From the NCBI GenBank assembly GCA_027484105.1, contig JAIXUG010000006.1:62001-126000 (forward strand): a DNA stretch of 64,000 bases. Reading direction: 5' to 3'. Made by a program: the position numbers and the translations under genes. Numbering within the stretch: position 1 is the stretch's first letter; every line of letters starts with the position of its first letter. Source of the stretch: Comamonadaceae bacterium. Its GTDB lineage: Bacteria; Pseudomonadota; Gammaproteobacteria; Burkholderiales; Burkholderiaceae_C. Of the stretch, positions 1-9,854 are shown in pieces. The notes beneath the pieces were generated by a model that was given only the letters and a program-made list of their open reading frames with translations, did not search any database and was not told the DNA's origin.

Positions 1-2
1 GC

Positions 3-1085
3 CGCGTTCTCGAGGCCGTGATCGCCGAAGGCGCCGGCACCATCAACGTGCCTGATACGGTGGGTTATGCGGTGCCTGAGTTGTACGGCGAGTTCATCCG
101 CACCTTGCGCGAGCGCATTCCCAACTCGGACAAAGCGATTTGGTCCGTGCATTGCCACAACGACTTGGGGATGGCCGTGGCCAACTCCCTGGCGGGCGTC
201 AAGATCGGTGGTGCACGCCAGGTGGAGTGCACCATCAACGGTCTGGGTGAGCGTGCGGGCAATTGCTCGCTCGAAGAAGTGGTCATGGCTGTCAAGACGC
301 GCCGCGATTACTTTGGGCTGGAGGTGGGCATTGATACCAGCCACATCGTGTCGGCCAGCCGCATGGTCAGCCAGACCACCGGCTTTGTGGTGCAGCCCAA
401 CAAAGCGGTGGTCGGGGCCAACGCCTTTGCCCACGCCTCGGGCATTCACCAGGATGGCGTGCTCAAGGCGCGTGACACTTATGAAATCATGCGCGCCGAA
501 GATGTGGGTTGGACCACCAACAAGATTGTTTTGGGCAAGCTCAGCGGCCGCAACGCTTTCAAGCAGCGTCTTCAGGACCTCGGCGTCACACTCGACAGCG
601 AGACCGAAATCAACAATGCTTTTGCCAAGTTCAAGGAATTGGCCGATCGCAAAAGTGAAATTTTCGACGAGGACATTCTGGCTTTGGTCAGCGACGAGAG
701 CGTGACCAGCGAAAAAGAGCAGTATGGTTTTGTCTCCATGTCCCAGCGCAGCGAAACGGGTGAGCGGCCCCATGCTTCGGTGGTGTTCACCATTTCCGGC
801 AAAGAGGTGCGCAGCCAGTCCGATGGCAATGGCCCTGTCGATGCTTCGCTCAAAGCGATTGAATCCCAGGTCAAGAGTGGCGCCGAAATGGTCCTCTACT
901 CTGTCAATGCCATCAGTGGTTCGACAGAGAGCCAGGGTGAAGTCACTGTTCGTCTGCAAAACAGCGGCCGGGTGGTGAACGGGGTGGGATCCGATCCCGA
1001 CATCGTGGTGGCTTCGGCCAAAGCTTATCTGAGCGCGCTCAACAAGTTGCAAAGCAAGGCAGATCGGGTCGCCGCACAAGGTTGA
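3..1085 (+). CDS. leuA: 2-isopropylmalate synthase, 3' part (cut by left edge)
   Basis: This enzyme condenses acetyl-CoA with 2-oxoisovalerate in the first committed step of leucine synthesis. The reading frame is open from base 3, so the gene enters from the left and lacks roughly its first 150 codons. Visible motifs are [16 protein letters not shown] (metal ligands of the HMGL-like barrel), [13 protein letters not shown] and [12 protein letters not shown]. The C-terminal third from about base 640 matches the LeuA regulatory domain that binds leucine. A strong hairpin terminator follows 36 bp after the stop. Confidence 0.95.
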   Translation, partial: RVLEAVIAEGAGTINVPDTVGYAVPELYGEFIRTLRERIPNSDKAIWSVHCHNDLGMAVANSLAGVKIGGARQVECTINGLGERAGNCSLEEVVMAVKTRRDYFGLEVGIDTSHIVSASRMVSQTTGFVVQPNKAVVGANAFAHASGIHQDGVLKARDTYEIMRAEDVGWTTNKIVLGKLSGRNAFKQRLQDLGVTLDSETEINNAFAKFKELADRKSEIFDEDILALVSDESVTSEKEQYGFVSMSQRSETGERPHASVVFTISGKEVRSQSDGNGPVDASLKAIESQVKSGAEMVLYSVNAISGSTESQGEVTVRLQNSGRVVNGVGSDPDIVVASAKAYLSALNKLQSKADRVAAQG

Positions 1086-1120
1086 AAAACATACTTTTTA
1101 AGTATCATTCGGCTTGAATA

Positions 1121-1157
1121 AAGTCGCGCAAGTTATTGTTCTTGCGCGACTTTTTTT
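1121..1157 (+). terminator. Rho-independent terminator of leuA
   Basis: A perfect 12-bp stem, AAGTCGCGCAAG (1121-1132) with CTTGCGCGACTT (1141-1152), an 8-nt loop, then a T run. It sits 36 bp after the leuA stop. Confidence 0.93.
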
Positions 1158-1243
1158 ATTTATATACACTTTGAGGCTAGAATGATTTACCGACCTCACT
1201 GGATGTGCCATTGAACTCCGCTCACCTTCACTCCCTGTCTGCA

Positions 1244-2410
1244 ATGCGCCCCAAATCGATGCTCTGGGTGTTGACATTGCTGGTGTCATTGGGATGTGTC
1301 TTGCCATCCAGCATGGTCCAGGCACAAACCGCCAGTCAGTCGGTCAAGTCAACGGAAAAATCGGGCAAGAAGAAGGACAAACCGCCATCGGTGAGCAAGG
1401 CCTCAAGCGCCAAGGACAAAAACAAGCCCCGGGACAACGCCAAACACAAAGCGTCCTCCAACCGTTCTGTGCAGCAAGCCAAATCCAAATCAGCACCTTC
1501 AGCGGCCAAGAAGCCCTCTGCATCTGTCAAGCAGGCTCGCCTGGATAGAAATCAGAATGTGACACAGCAAGCACGGCCTGTGCGTGCTTCTTTTGGGCAA
1601 TTGGCGGGATTGCATGCCACCACGGATGCGCTGGACCTGCACTCCAGTGTGGCACTGGTGGTTGACCAGGATACCCATGAAATTTTGTACCGTAAAAACG
1701 ACCATGCGGTGTTGCCCATCGCCTCTTTGACCAAGTTGATGACAGGATTGGTGATCGCCGAGGCCAAACTGCCCATGGACGAGCCCATCAGGATCACGCA
1801 AGCGGATGTGGACACAGAAAAAGGCAGCACTTCTCGCTTGGCCGTCGGAACGGTGCTGAGTCGGGGAGAGTTGATGCATTTGTCCCTGATGTCCAGTGAG
1901 AACAGGGCGGCCAATGCCTTGGGCAGGTCCTATCCGGGCGGCCTGGGTGTTTTCGTTGAACGCATGAACCAGCGGGCCTCGTCATTGGGCATGAAGGACA
2001 CGCGGTATGTAGAGCCCACGGGCTTGTCAAGTCGCAACCAATCCAGCGCCAGTGATTTGGCTGTTCTGGTGGCTGCTGCCTACAAAGAGCCGATGTTAAG
2101 AGAGTGGTCCACATCCCACGGTCGCGAGGTCGAGGTCGGCACCCGCACATTGCAGTACAACAACACCAACCGTCTGGTGAAAAACCCTTCCTGGGATATC
2201 GGCTTGCAAAAGACAGGCTACATCTCCGAGGCGGGTCGGTGTCTGGTGATGCAAACCCAAGTTTCAGGCCGCAAGCTGATCATGGTGTTCCTGGATTCGG
2301 CGGGCAAACTCAGCCGTTTGGGCGATGCCGAGAGGGTTCGCCAATGGCTCGAAAGCAAGCCCGCCTTGCATTCCGGACAGCCTTTGCCAAGGCAGTACTT
2401 GCCAGGTTGA
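1244..2410 (+). CDS. pbpG: D-alanyl-D-alanine endopeptidase, PBP7 family (S11 peptidase)
   Basis: A periplasmic serine peptidase that acts on peptidoglycan cross-links. I chose the ATG at 1244 because it opens directly into a signal peptide (MRPKSMLWVLTLLVSLG) with a likely signal peptidase site near VQA-Q; an upstream GTG at 1205 would add 13 unrelated residues. After the signal comes a Lys/Ser/Ala-rich linker to about residue 120, a plausible wall-binding or flexible region. The S11 domain follows with all three catalytic motifs: SLTK (Ser161, Lys164), SEN (218-220) and KTG (323-325). The product has 388 residues. It is convergent with the IclR gene downstream. Confidence 0.9.
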   Translation: MRPKSMLWVLTLLVSLGCVLPSSMVQAQTASQSVKSTEKSGKKKDKPPSVSKASSAKDKNKPRDNAKHKASSNRSVQQAKSKSAPSAAKKPSASVKQARLDRNQNVTQQARPVRASFGQLAGLHATTDALDLHSSVALVVDQDTHEILYRKNDHAVLPIASLTKLMTGLVIAEAKLPMDEPIRITQADVDTEKGSTSRLAVGTVLSRGELMHLSLMSSENRAANALGRSYPGGLGVFVERMNQRASSLGMKDTRYVEPTGLSSRNQSSASDLAVLVAAAYKEPMLREWSTSHGREVEVGTRTLQYNNTNRLVKNPSWDIGLQKTGYISEAGRCLVMQTQVSGRKLIMVFLDSAGKLSRLGDAERVRQWLESKPALHSGQPLPRQYLPG

Positions 2411-2456
2411 CACGGGCGCCTGGCTCAGGTCTTTGCGCCGTCCATCAGCGGGGAGA

Positions 2457-3236
2457 TCAAGGGCCTGTGGGGTAACCCAAAGTGGCCGAGATGGCTTTGG
2501 CGGTCTCTTGCAGTTTGGCAAGCCAGCCGTCGTCCAAGCGGTCTGCAGGGGCCGAAATGGACAAACCTGCCAGGAGCTTTCCCTGGTCATCGTAAATGCC
2601 TGCTGCGATGCAGCGCACACCCAGTTCCAATTCTTCGTTGTCGCGGGCAAAGCCTGATTGCTTGACGCGAGAGAGTTCTCGCTCCAACACTTGCAACTGT
2701 GTGATGCTGTTGCGTGTTTGACCCGATAGACCCGTCCGGGTGGCGTAAGAGCGCACGCGCAAGGGGTCGTCTGCAGCCAGAAAAAGCTTGCCCACCGAGG
2801 TCAGGTGCAAGGGCGCACGACCGCCAATGGCACGCACCACCTGCATGCCGGATCGTTCGCTGAAGGCGCGCTCGATATACACGATTTCATCGCCTTGCCG
2901 CATGCTGAGGTTGACCGGTTGTTGAATGAGTTTGTGCAGATCGCGCATGGGAGCGAGCGCCGCATCACGCACGTTCAGGCGGCCCTTGACCAAGTTACCC
3001 AATTCGAGCAAGCGCATGCCCAGGCGGTAGCTGCCCGCTTCCGGTCGATCAACAAAGCGGCCCGAGGCCAAATCGTTCAGGATGCGGTGTGCGGTGGAGG
3101 GGTGGAGACCGGTTTTCTGACTGATCTCTTTGAGCGAGATGGCTTCTTCGCGAGAGGCCAGAACGTCTATCAAGTTGAACATCCGTTCAATGACCTGAAT
3201 GGTCGGCGTGGTCGTGTGGTCGGGATCTTTTTTCAT
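2457..3236 (-). CDS. IclR family transcriptional regulator
   Basis: A 259-residue regulator. The N-terminal winged helix (residues about 12-75) contains the IclR-type stretch SLKEISQKTGLHPSTAHRIL. The C-terminal effector domain contains the typical LHLTSVGKLFLA and GVRCIAAGIYDD motifs. I chose the ATG at 3236 (MKKDPDHTTT); the frame is open to 3317, but that extension does not look like a regulator N-terminus. The gene lies just downstream of bpt on the same strand and is convergent with pbpG. Its targets and effector cannot be told from the sequence. Confidence 0.9.
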   Translation of the reverse strand: MKKDPDHTTTPTIQVIERMFNLIDVLASREEAISLKEISQKTGLHPSTAHRILNDLASGRFVDRPEAGSYRLGMRLLELGNLVKGRLNVRDAALAPMRDLHKLIQQPVNLSMRQGDEIVYIERAFSERSGMQVVRAIGGRAPLHLTSVGKLFLAADDPLRVRSYATRTGLSGQTRNSITQLQVLERELSRVKQSGFARDNEELELGVRCIAAGIYDDQGKLLAGLSISAPADRLDDGWLAKLQETAKAISATLGYPTGP

Positions 3237-3317
3237 CGTACAGCCCAGATGCGACTTTATTTTACACTGTGAAATGAGATGGGGTGTGGCCAGCAAGCTT
3301 GTCCCGATGGTTTGCAC

Positions 3318-4055
3318 TCACGCCAATGGGACCCATTCCCCTTGCACCCGCAATTCACAGGGCCTGAACCGTGATTTGTAATTCATTTTCGGGCTCTGCT
3401 CGATCCAGTAACCCAGGTAAACATAGTCCAAACCCAATTGAGCCGCTTGCTCAATTTGCCACAGCACGCCGTAGGTGCCGTAACTGGCCTTGTCATCGGG
3501 GTCATAAAACGTGTACACCGCAGACAAGCCGTTGTTGAGCACATCGACAATGCTGACCATTTTCAGCTTGCCCAACTCGCCGTCAGAGGCCGGCTCTCTG
3601 AATTCGACAATGCGGGAGTTCACGCGGCTTTGCAGCAAAAACTGGCTGTATTGGTCGATGCTGTCATGGTCCATGCCACCGCCGGGATGCCGTGAGTTTT
3701 GGTAGCTCAAATACAGCGCGTAATGCTCGGCATGGAAGTGCAAATCCAAAACCCGTGCCTTCAAGTTCTGGTGCAGGCGAAGCGCACGGCGCTGGCTGCG
3801 GTCAGGATGAAATTGGGACACCTGCACACGCAAGGGTTGACAGGCCTGGCAGCCATCGCAGTAAGGGCGGTAGGTGAACAATCCGCTGCGCCGAAACCCT
3901 TGTGACACCAGGTCTGAGTAAACCTCGTTGTGAATCAGGTGGCTGGGCGTGGCCACTTGAGAGCGCGCTGAGCGCTCGGGCAAGTAGCTGCAAGCGTAGG
4001 GCGCGGTGGCATAAAACTGCAGTGCCTGAAGAGGGAGTTCTTTGAGATGGCTCAT
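3318..4055 (-). CDS. bpt: Aspartate/glutamate leucyltransferase (N-degron pathway, Bpt)
   Basis: It transfers leucine from Leu-tRNA to N-terminal Asp or Glu of proteins, marking them for ClpS/ClpAP degradation. The product has 245 residues. The N-terminal ATE domain carries conserved cysteines (Cys22 and the cluster Cys66, Cys69, Cys72 in [16 protein letters not shown]), and the C-terminal GNAT-like domain contains [16 protein letters not shown] and FRPCELR. The start codon overlaps the aat stop as ATGA (4052-4055), so the two genes are probably translationally coupled. The frame is open further upstream to 4478, but there it only shadows aat. Confidence 0.93.
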   Translation of the reverse strand: MSHLKELPLQALQFYATAPYACSYLPERSARSQVATPSHLIHNEVYSDLVSQGFRRSGLFTYRPYCDGCQACQPLRVQVSQFHPDRSQRRALRLHQNLKARVLDLHFHAEHYALYLSYQNSRHPGGGMDHDSIDQYSQFLLQSRVNSRIVEFREPASDGELGKLKMVSIVDVLNNGLSAVYTFYDPDDKASYGTYGVLWQIEQAAQLGLDYVYLGYWIEQSPKMNYKSRFRPCELRVQGEWVPLA

Positions 4056-4831
4056 GCCGAACCTGCCAGTGACTGCAATGCAGGCCAATGCAAGGATTGT
4101 TGTCGCCAATCGATGGCAGGGCCACCTAAGGCTTGGGCGATACCAACCATGAACTCGCTGCGCGGCATTTCTCGCGCACCCAGAGAAGCCAAGTGCCTTG
4201 TGTTTTGCTGGCAATCGATGGTTTGAATGCCGTGCTGCAAACAAACACTGACCAAATTGACCAAAGCCATTTTGGAGCCATCCGTGATGGTGGTGAACAT
4301 GGATTCGCCAAAAACCGCATGCCCCAGGCTCACGAAGTAAAGCCCAGCCACCAATTGGCCATCCACCCAGACCTCGCTGCTGTGGGCCTGACCCAAGCGG
4401 TGCAGCGCCTCGTAGGCCTCCACCATTTGCGGCACGATCCAGGTGCCTTTTTGTCCGTTTCGCAAAGACGAAGCGCAACGCTGGATGACCTGCGAAAAGT
4501 CACGGTCGAAACACAGCTCAAAACCTGGGGATAAGGTCGACCGGTGAAGGGACTTGCGCAAGGATCGGTGCAGCCGAAATTGCGGCGTGACCAAAACCAT
4601 GCGAGGGTCGGGACTCCACCACAGCACGGGTTGCCCATCGCTGAACCAAGGGAAGATGCCTTGTCTGTAAGCCTCAATGAGTCGTGCGGCCGACAAGTCA
4701 CTGCTGGCCGCCAGCAGACCCGGTGCGGGCGAAGATGCACCCCAGGCCATAGCAGGGGGAGGCAAGGCTTGTCCTTCGGTGATCCAGGGCAGCTCAGGGG
4801 ATGGCGTTTGAGCTTGGGCGACTTCGGTCAT
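4052..4831 (-). CDS. aat: Leucyl/phenylalanyl-tRNA--protein transferase
   Basis: It adds Leu or Phe from the aminoacyl-tRNA to proteins with N-terminal Arg or Lys, creating N-degrons. The 259-residue product shows the family motifs [24 protein letters not shown] and [11 protein letters not shown] chose the ATG at 4831 because it gives a normal family length. It is the first gene of a two-gene operon with bpt (4-bp overlap), which puts both branches of the bacterial N-degron pathway under one promoter. Confidence 0.95.
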   Translation of the reverse strand: MTEVAQAQTPSPELPWITEGQALPPPAMAWGASSPAPGLLAASSDLSAARLIEAYRQGIFPWFSDGQPVLWWSPDPRMVLVTPQFRLHRSLRKSLHRSTLSPGFELCFDRDFSQVIQRCASSLRNGQKGTWIVPQMVEAYEALHRLGQAHSSEVWVDGQLVAGLYFVSLGHAVFGESMFTTITDGSKMALVNLVSVCLQHGIQTIDCQQNTRHLASLGAREMPRSEFMVGIAQALGGPAIDWRQQSLHWPALQSLAGSA

Positions 4832-4888
4832 GCGGCAATTACACAATAAAAGCGCATTTCGCGTTGTCGCTGGCCTTATGATTTCTGA

Positions 4889-5677
4889 ATGAGCAGCCTT
4901 CCCTCCCATTGGATCCGCCCCGATTGGCCAGCACCCTCCAGAGTTCAGGCTGTCATGACCAGTCGCCACGGTGGGGTGTCCGGCCAAGCCTGGAGCAGCA
5001 TGAACTTGGGTGACCATGTGGGTGATTCACCCGCGCATGTTCAGGCCAACCGGGCGCAGTTGGGTGGCTGGATGGGGCGACGCCCTGTTTTTTTGAACCA
5101 AGTGCATGGTGTCTGCTCGGTCAGGTTGACCGCATCTACCCCCGATGGACAAATCGCCGATGCCTCTTGGGTCAGGGATGCCCCAGTGGCTTGTGCCGTT
5201 TTGGTTGCCGATTGTTTGCCTGTGCTTTTGTGTGATGCGGCAGGTCAGTGGGTGGCCAGTGCCCATGCAGGGTGGCGTGGATTGGCGGGTCAGCAGGGCA
5301 GGGGTGTTTTGGAGTGCTTGTTGGAAGACTTGCAAAGCGCTGGCTGTGATGTCTCGCATGTGTTGGCCTGGCTCGGGCCTTGTATCGGTCCTCAGGCTTT
5401 TGAGGTGGGCGCAGAGGTCAGGGCCGCCTTCGACGATGGTTCTCCCGCAGTCCAATCGATGTTTGCGTCAAAGCCCGAGCACAAGTTCATGGCCAATTTG
5501 GCGGGTTTGGCCCGCCTGCGCCTCAAGCAGCTGGGGGTGACGCGCCTGTTTGGCAACGATGGATCACCGTCATGGTGCACGGCCTCACAGCCTGAGGTCT
5601 TCTTTTCCCACCGCAGGGACAGCCGTGTTCTTGGCGCGACTGGGCGAATGGCTGCCTGCATCTGGCTGAACCACTGA
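4889..5677 (+). CDS. pgeF: Peptidoglycan editing factor PgeF (YfiH/DUF152 family)
   Basis: A cytoplasmic protein of 262 residues. Family members have been reported as a peptidoglycan-precursor editing factor and as purine nucleoside phosphorylases or polyphenol oxidases. The metal site is visible: His73 (NQVHG), Cys109 (VADCLPV) and His126 (SAHAGWRGLAG), followed by WLGPCIG. The gene is divergent from aat, and its last 93 bp overlap a convergent small gene. Confidence 0.92.
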   Translation: MSSLPSHWIRPDWPAPSRVQAVMTSRHGGVSGQAWSSMNLGDHVGDSPAHVQANRAQLGGWMGRRPVFLNQVHGVCSVRLTASTPDGQIADASWVRDAPVACAVLVADCLPVLLCDAAGQWVASAHAGWRGLAGQQGRGVLECLLEDLQSAGCDVSHVLAWLGPCIGPQAFEVGAEVRAAFDDGSPAVQSMFASKPEHKFMANLAGLARLRLKQLGVTRLFGNDGSPSWCTASQPEVFFSHRRDSRVLGATGRMAACIWLNH

Positions 5678-5908
5678 ACCGCTCGTCGAGCCCGAAGCCG
5701 CCCGTTCTTCCCTGGCCAACTGCTCCGACTTGCGAATGGCTTTTCGTCTCAAAGGGGTTCCCATGAGGTAAACCACCAGGGCCATGGGCAAAAGACCGTA
5801 GAACACAAAAGTGATGATCGCCCCCAGGACGCTGCCTTGTGTGCTGAAGGCCTCTGCCAAAGCCATCAGCAGCGTCACATAAAGCCAGGCAATGACAATC
5901 AAATACAT
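5585..5908 (-). CDS. Small two-helix membrane protein of unknown function
   Basis: A 107-residue protein with two hydrophobic segments (residues about 2-22 and 27-48), followed by a basic, Ser-rich cytoplasmic tail (TPLRRKAIRKSEQ). I do not assign a family; small proteins of this kind often lie between pgeF and phaC in related bacteria (recollection, not checked). Its 3' end overlaps the end of pgeF tail-to-tail by 93 bp. It is divergent from phaC, so the 92-bp gap at 5909-6000 should hold both promoters. Confidence 0.65.
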   Translation of the reverse strand: MYLIVIAWLYVTLLMALAEAFSTQGSVLGAIITFVFYGLLPMALVVYLMGTPLRRKAIRKSEQLAREERAASGSTSGSVVQPDAGSHSPSRAKNTAVPAVGKEDLRL

Positions 5909-6000
5909 CTTTTTTTCTCGCTTGTAATTTAGGTGACAACAATTTAAAAGATACTCTGTTGTACAGATTCATGAAAAACAGCTGAAACAGGAGACCGTGC

Positions 6001-7716
6001 ATGAGCGCTTCGACCCCCGAATTCTGGTCCCAATTGGGTGATGGTTTTCAAAGCCATCTGACGAAAAGCTGGGGTGAAGCCATGCGCCATTTTCAGACCA
6101 TCGACTTGGGTGGACTGAAAACGGGGCATGAAGGGGCGGCCATGATCAAGTTGATCCCTGAAAAACTCCAGGCCCTCCAGGGGCAGTATTTCAAAGACGC
6201 CACTGAATTATGGAACCAAGGCTTGCACAACAGCTTGCAGGTCAAAGATCGGCGCTTCTCAGGTGAGGCTTGGGCTGCCAACCCCTTGGCTGCTTTTAAC
6301 GCTGCCACCTATTTGCTCAATGCCCGCACCCTGATGGGTTTGGCCGATGCGGTGGATGCCGATGACAAAACCCGCACCCGGATACGCTTTGCCATCGAAC
6401 AGTGGGTGGCGGCCGCCGCACCCAGCAATTTTTTGGCCTTCAATGCCGAAGCGCAAAAGAAAGCCATTGAAACGCAAGGCGAGAGCATCGCCAAGGGCGT
6501 GAAGAACCTGATGCACGACATGCAACAGGGCCATGTGTCGATGACCGACGAGAGCCTGTTTGAAGTGGGTAAAAACGTGGCCACCACCGAGGGTGCGGTC
6601 GTTTTTGAAAACGAATTTTTCCAACTCATCGAGTACAAGCCCCTCACCGCCAAGGTCTACGAAAAGCCGTTTTTGCTGGTGCCGCCTTGCATCAACAAGT
6701 TCTATATTTTGGACTTGCAGCCCGAGAACTCGCTGATTCGCTACGCGGTCAGCCAGGGCCATCGCACCTTTGTGGTCAGCTGGCGCAACCCCGATGTGTC
6801 GATGCAGCGCAAGACATGGGACGACTACATCGAACATGCGGCCATCGAGGCCATCCAAACGGTGCAAGCCATCACCGGCGCGCCCAAGATCAACGCCCTG
6901 GGTTTTTGCGTGGGCGGCACCATTTTGTCCACCGCCTTGGCTGTGTTGGCCGCTCGAGGCGAAAAGCCCGTGGCCAGCGCCACCTTCTTGACCACGCTGA
7001 TCAACTTCACCGACACCGGCATTCTGGACGTGTTCATTGACGAAAATTTCGTCAAATTCCGCGAGCAGCAATTGGGCAAAGGCGGTTTGCTCAAGGGCCA
7101 GGACCTGGCTTCCACCTTCAGCTTTTTGCGTCCCAACGACCTGGTCTGGAACTATGTGGTGGGCAACTACCTCAAAGGCGAGACGCCGCCGCCGTTTGAC
7201 CTGCTTTACTGGAACAGCGATTCGACCAACCTGCCGGGACCCTTCTACGCTTGGTACCTGCGCAACACTTACCTTGAAAACAACTTGGTCAAACCCCGCA
7301 AGCTCAAGGTTTGCGGCGAGGTCATTGATCTGGGCAAGGTCGACATGCCGGTTTACATCTATGGCTCACGCGAAGACCACATCGTGCCCATCGGTGGTGC
7401 TTATGCCAGTACCCAGGTGCTGCCGGGCAAGAAACGTTTCGTCATGGGCGCCTCGGGTCACATTGCTGGCGTGATCAACCCGCCAGCGGCCAAAAAGCGC
7501 AGCCACTGGTTGAGCGAAGGCACCCAATTCCCAGCCGACGTGAACGACTGGATCGCCAAGGCCAAAGAGGTGCCGGGCAGCTGGTGGACCGATTGGTCGA
7601 ACTGGCTCAAAGGTCATGCGGGCAAGCAAATCGCCGCCCCCAAGACCTTTGGCAAAGCTGGCAAGTTCAAGGTCATCGAAGCGGCACCAGGCCGTTATGT
7701 TAAGGCCAAGGCCTGA
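6001..7716 (+). CDS. phaC: Class I poly(R)-hydroxyalkanoate synthase
   Basis: It polymerises (R)-3-hydroxybutyryl-CoA into PHB at the granule surface. The 571-residue product has the PhaC N-terminal domain and the alpha/beta-hydrolase catalytic domain. The lipase-like box GFCVGG places the catalytic cysteine at Cys303; the other triad members are Asp459 (REDHIVP) and His487 (ASGHIAG). The length and the lack of a phaE partner indicate class I. A clear ribosome site (CAGGAG) lies 8 nt before the ATG. It is the first gene of phaC-phaA-phaB. Confidence 0.97.
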   Translation: MSASTPEFWSQLGDGFQSHLTKSWGEAMRHFQTIDLGGLKTGHEGAAMIKLIPEKLQALQGQYFKDATELWNQGLHNSLQVKDRRFSGEAWAANPLAAFNAATYLLNARTLMGLADAVDADDKTRTRIRFAIEQWVAAAAPSNFLAFNAEAQKKAIETQGESIAKGVKNLMHDMQQGHVSMTDESLFEVGKNVATTEGAVVFENEFFQLIEYKPLTAKVYEKPFLLVPPCINKFYILDLQPENSLIRYAVSQGHRTFVVSWRNPDVSMQRKTWDDYIEHAAIEAIQTVQAITGAPKINALGFCVGGTILSTALAVLAARGEKPVASATFLTTLINFTDTGILDVFIDENFVKFREQQLGKGGLLKGQDLASTFSFLRPNDLVWNYVVGNYLKGETPPPFDLLYWNSDSTNLPGPFYAWYLRNTYLENNLVKPRKLKVCGEVIDLGKVDMPVYIYGSREDHIVPIGGAYASTQVLPGKKRFVMGASGHIAGVINPPAAKKRSHWLSEGTQFPADVNDWIAKAKEVPGSWWTDWSNWLKGHAGKQIAAPKTFGKAGKFKVIEAAPGRYVKAKA

Positions 7717-7740
7717 TGGTTTTTTTATTGGAGACAAAAA

Positions 7741-8922
7741 ATGGAAGACATCGTCATCGTTGCAGCCGCCCGCACCGCCGTGGGCAAATTTGGCGGCTCG
7801 CTCGCCAAGACCCCCGCCACCGAGCTGGGCAGCATCGTCATCAAAGGCTTGCTCGAGCGCAGCGGCTTGCCTGTGGACGCCATTGGTGAAGTCATCATGG
7901 GCCAGGTCTTGGCTGCAGGCGTGGGACAAAACCCTGCTCGCCAGGCCATGATGAAGGCCGGCTTGGCCAAAGAGACGCCAGCGCTGACCATCAATGCGGT
8001 GTGCGGCTCGGGCCTCAAGGCCGTGATGTTGGCCGCACAGGCCGTGGCCTGGGGCGACAGCGAGATCGTCATTGCCGGTGGCCAGGAAAACATGAGCGCC
8101 AGTCCTCATGTCTTGAACGGCAGCCGCGACGGCCAGCGCATGGGCGACTGGAAAATGACCGACACCATGATCGTGGACGGCCTGTGGGACGTGTACAACC
8201 AGTACCACATGGGCATCACCGCCGAGAACGTGGCCAAGGCCCACGGCATCACGCGCGAGATGCAAGACGCCCTGGCCGCAGGCAGCCAGCGCAAGGCGGC
8301 TGCTGCGCAAGAAGCAGGCAAGTTCAAGGACGAAATCGTCGACGTGCTGATCCCCCAGCGCAAGGGCGATGCGCTGGTGTTCAACACCGACGAATTCATC
8401 AACAAGAAAACCAGCGAAGAAGTGCTGGCAGGGCTGCGTCCTGCGTTTGACAAAGCCGGCAGCGTCACCGCCGGCAACGCCTCAGGCATCAACGACGGGG
8501 CTGCCGCCGTGATGGTCATGTCGGCCAAGAAGGCCGCTGCTTTGGGCCTCAAACCCCTGGCGCGCATTGCTGCCTTTGGCACCACCGGTCTGGACCCGGC
8601 CACCATGGGCATGGGCCCTGTGCCTGCCTCGCAAAAAGCGCTGGCCCGCGCCGGCTGGAAAGCCCAAGACGTGGACCTGTTCGAACTCAACGAAGCTTTT
8701 GCTGCGCAAGCCTGCGCCGTGAACAAGGCGCTGGACATCGATCCCGCCAAGGTCAACGTCAATGGTGGCGCCATCGCCATCGGTCACCCCATCGGGGCGT
8801 CCGGCTGCCGCATCTTGGTGACTTTGTTGCACGAAATGCAGCGCACCCAGGCCCAAAAAGGTCTGGCCGCTTTGTGCATTGGCGGGGGCATGGGCGTGTC
8901 CCTGGCCATCGAGCGCGTTTAA
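7741..8922 (+). CDS. phaA: Acetyl-CoA C-acetyltransferase (beta-ketothiolase)
   Basis: It condenses two acetyl-CoA to acetoacetyl-CoA, the first step of PHB synthesis. The 393-residue product matches biosynthetic thiolase length. Catalytic residues are Cys88 (NAVCGSGLKAV), His349 (AIGHPIGASGCR) and Cys379 (ALCIGGGMG). A GGAGA ribosome site precedes the ATG, and the gene starts 24 bp after phaC. Confidence 0.97.
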   Translation: MEDIVIVAAARTAVGKFGGSLAKTPATELGSIVIKGLLERSGLPVDAIGEVIMGQVLAAGVGQNPARQAMMKAGLAKETPALTINAVCGSGLKAVMLAAQAVAWGDSEIVIAGGQENMSASPHVLNGSRDGQRMGDWKMTDTMIVDGLWDVYNQYHMGITAENVAKAHGITREMQDALAAGSQRKAAAAQEAGKFKDEIVDVLIPQRKGDALVFNTDEFINKKTSEEVLAGLRPAFDKAGSVTAGNASGINDGAAAVMVMSAKKAAALGLKPLARIAAFGTTGLDPATMGMGPVPASQKALARAGWKAQDVDLFELNEAFAAQACAVNKALDIDPAKVNVNGGAIAIGHPIGASGCRILVTLLHEMQRTQAQKGLAALCIGGGMGVSLAIERV

Positions 8923-8957
8923 ACGGTTTCTTTCATCTCACACAACAGGAGACATTC

Positions 8958-9695
8958 ATGAGTCAAAAAGTAGCTTACGTCACCGGCGGCATGGGCGGCA
9001 TCGGTACTGCGATCTGCCAACGCCTGCACCAAGAAGGCTTCAAGGTCATCGCCGGTTGCGGCCCCACCCGCGACTACAACAAGTGGTTGGACGAGCAAAA
9101 AGCCCTGGGCTTCACCTTCTACGCCTCGGTGGGCAACGTGGGCGACTGGGACTCCACCGTCGAGGCCTTCACCAAAGCCAAGGCCGAGCACGGCACCATC
9201 GATGTGTTGGTCAACAACGCCGGCATCACCAAGGACCGCATGTTCCTCAAGATGTCCCGTGAAGACTGGGATGCGGTGATGAACACCAACCTGGATTCCA
9301 TGTTCAACGTGACCAAACAAGTGGTGGCCGACATGGTCGAAAAAGGCTGGGGCCGCATCATCAACATCAGCTCGGTCAACGGTGAAAAGGGCCAAGCCGG
9401 TCAAACCAACTACTCGGCCGCCAAAGCCGGTATGCACGGTTTCTCGATGGCCTTGGCACAAGAGCTGGCCACCAAGGGCGTGACCGTGAACACCGTGAGC
9501 CCAGGCTACATCGGCACCGATATGGTCAACGCCATCCGTCCCGATGTGCTGGAAAAGATCGTGGCCACCGTGCCCGTCAAACGTTTGGGCAAGCCCAGCG
9601 AGATCGCCTCCATCATCGCCTGGATGGCCAGCGAAGATGGCGGTTACACCACCGGCGCTGACTTCGCCGTCAACGGTGGTTTGCACATGGGTTGA
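8958..9695 (+). CDS. phaB: Acetoacetyl-CoA reductase (NADPH)
   Basis: It reduces acetoacetyl-CoA to (R)-3-hydroxybutyryl-CoA for PhaC. This is a 245-residue short-chain dehydrogenase with the nucleotide-binding motif TGGMGGIG at residues 9-16, NNAG, the catalytic serine in INISSVNG and the YSAAK Tyr/Lys pair. I chose the ATG at 8958, which follows an AGGAGA site; the frame is open upstream only because it runs into phaA. Last gene of the pha operon, closed by a terminator. Confidence 0.96.
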   Translation: MSQKVAYVTGGMGGIGTAICQRLHQEGFKVIAGCGPTRDYNKWLDEQKALGFTFYASVGNVGDWDSTVEAFTKAKAEHGTIDVLVNNAGITKDRMFLKMSREDWDAVMNTNLDSMFNVTKQVVADMVEKGWGRIINISSVNGEKGQAGQTNYSAAKAGMHGFSMALAQELATKGVTVNTVSPGYIGTDMVNAIRPDVLEKIVATVPVKRLGKPSEIASIIAWMASEDGGYTTGADFAVNGGLHMG

Positions 9696-9740
9696 CGCCA
9701 TGGCCCCGGGGCCAGCTAAGGGGCTTGTCGCCCACCCCCA

Positions 9741-9764
9741 AACCCGCTTCGGCGGGTTTTTTTG
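9741..9764 (+). terminator. Rho-independent terminator of phaCAB
   Basis: A 7-bp stem, AACCCGC (9741-9747) with GCGGGTT (9752-9758), a TTCG loop, then a T-rich tail. It lies about 45 bp after the phaB stop. Confidence 0.9.
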
Positions 9765-9854
9765 TTGGCAAGTCAGCTTCGCCGCCCACTGGTTTGCCTA
9801 GCTCACCCTATGCATGGCTGAGACGATCAGGCCAGCCAAGGATAATCAGCCCCC

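Noticed and set aside
4056-4478. N-terminal extension of bpt into aat
   Set aside because: The real start is the ATG at 4055 overlapping the aat stop; the extension is aat in another frame.
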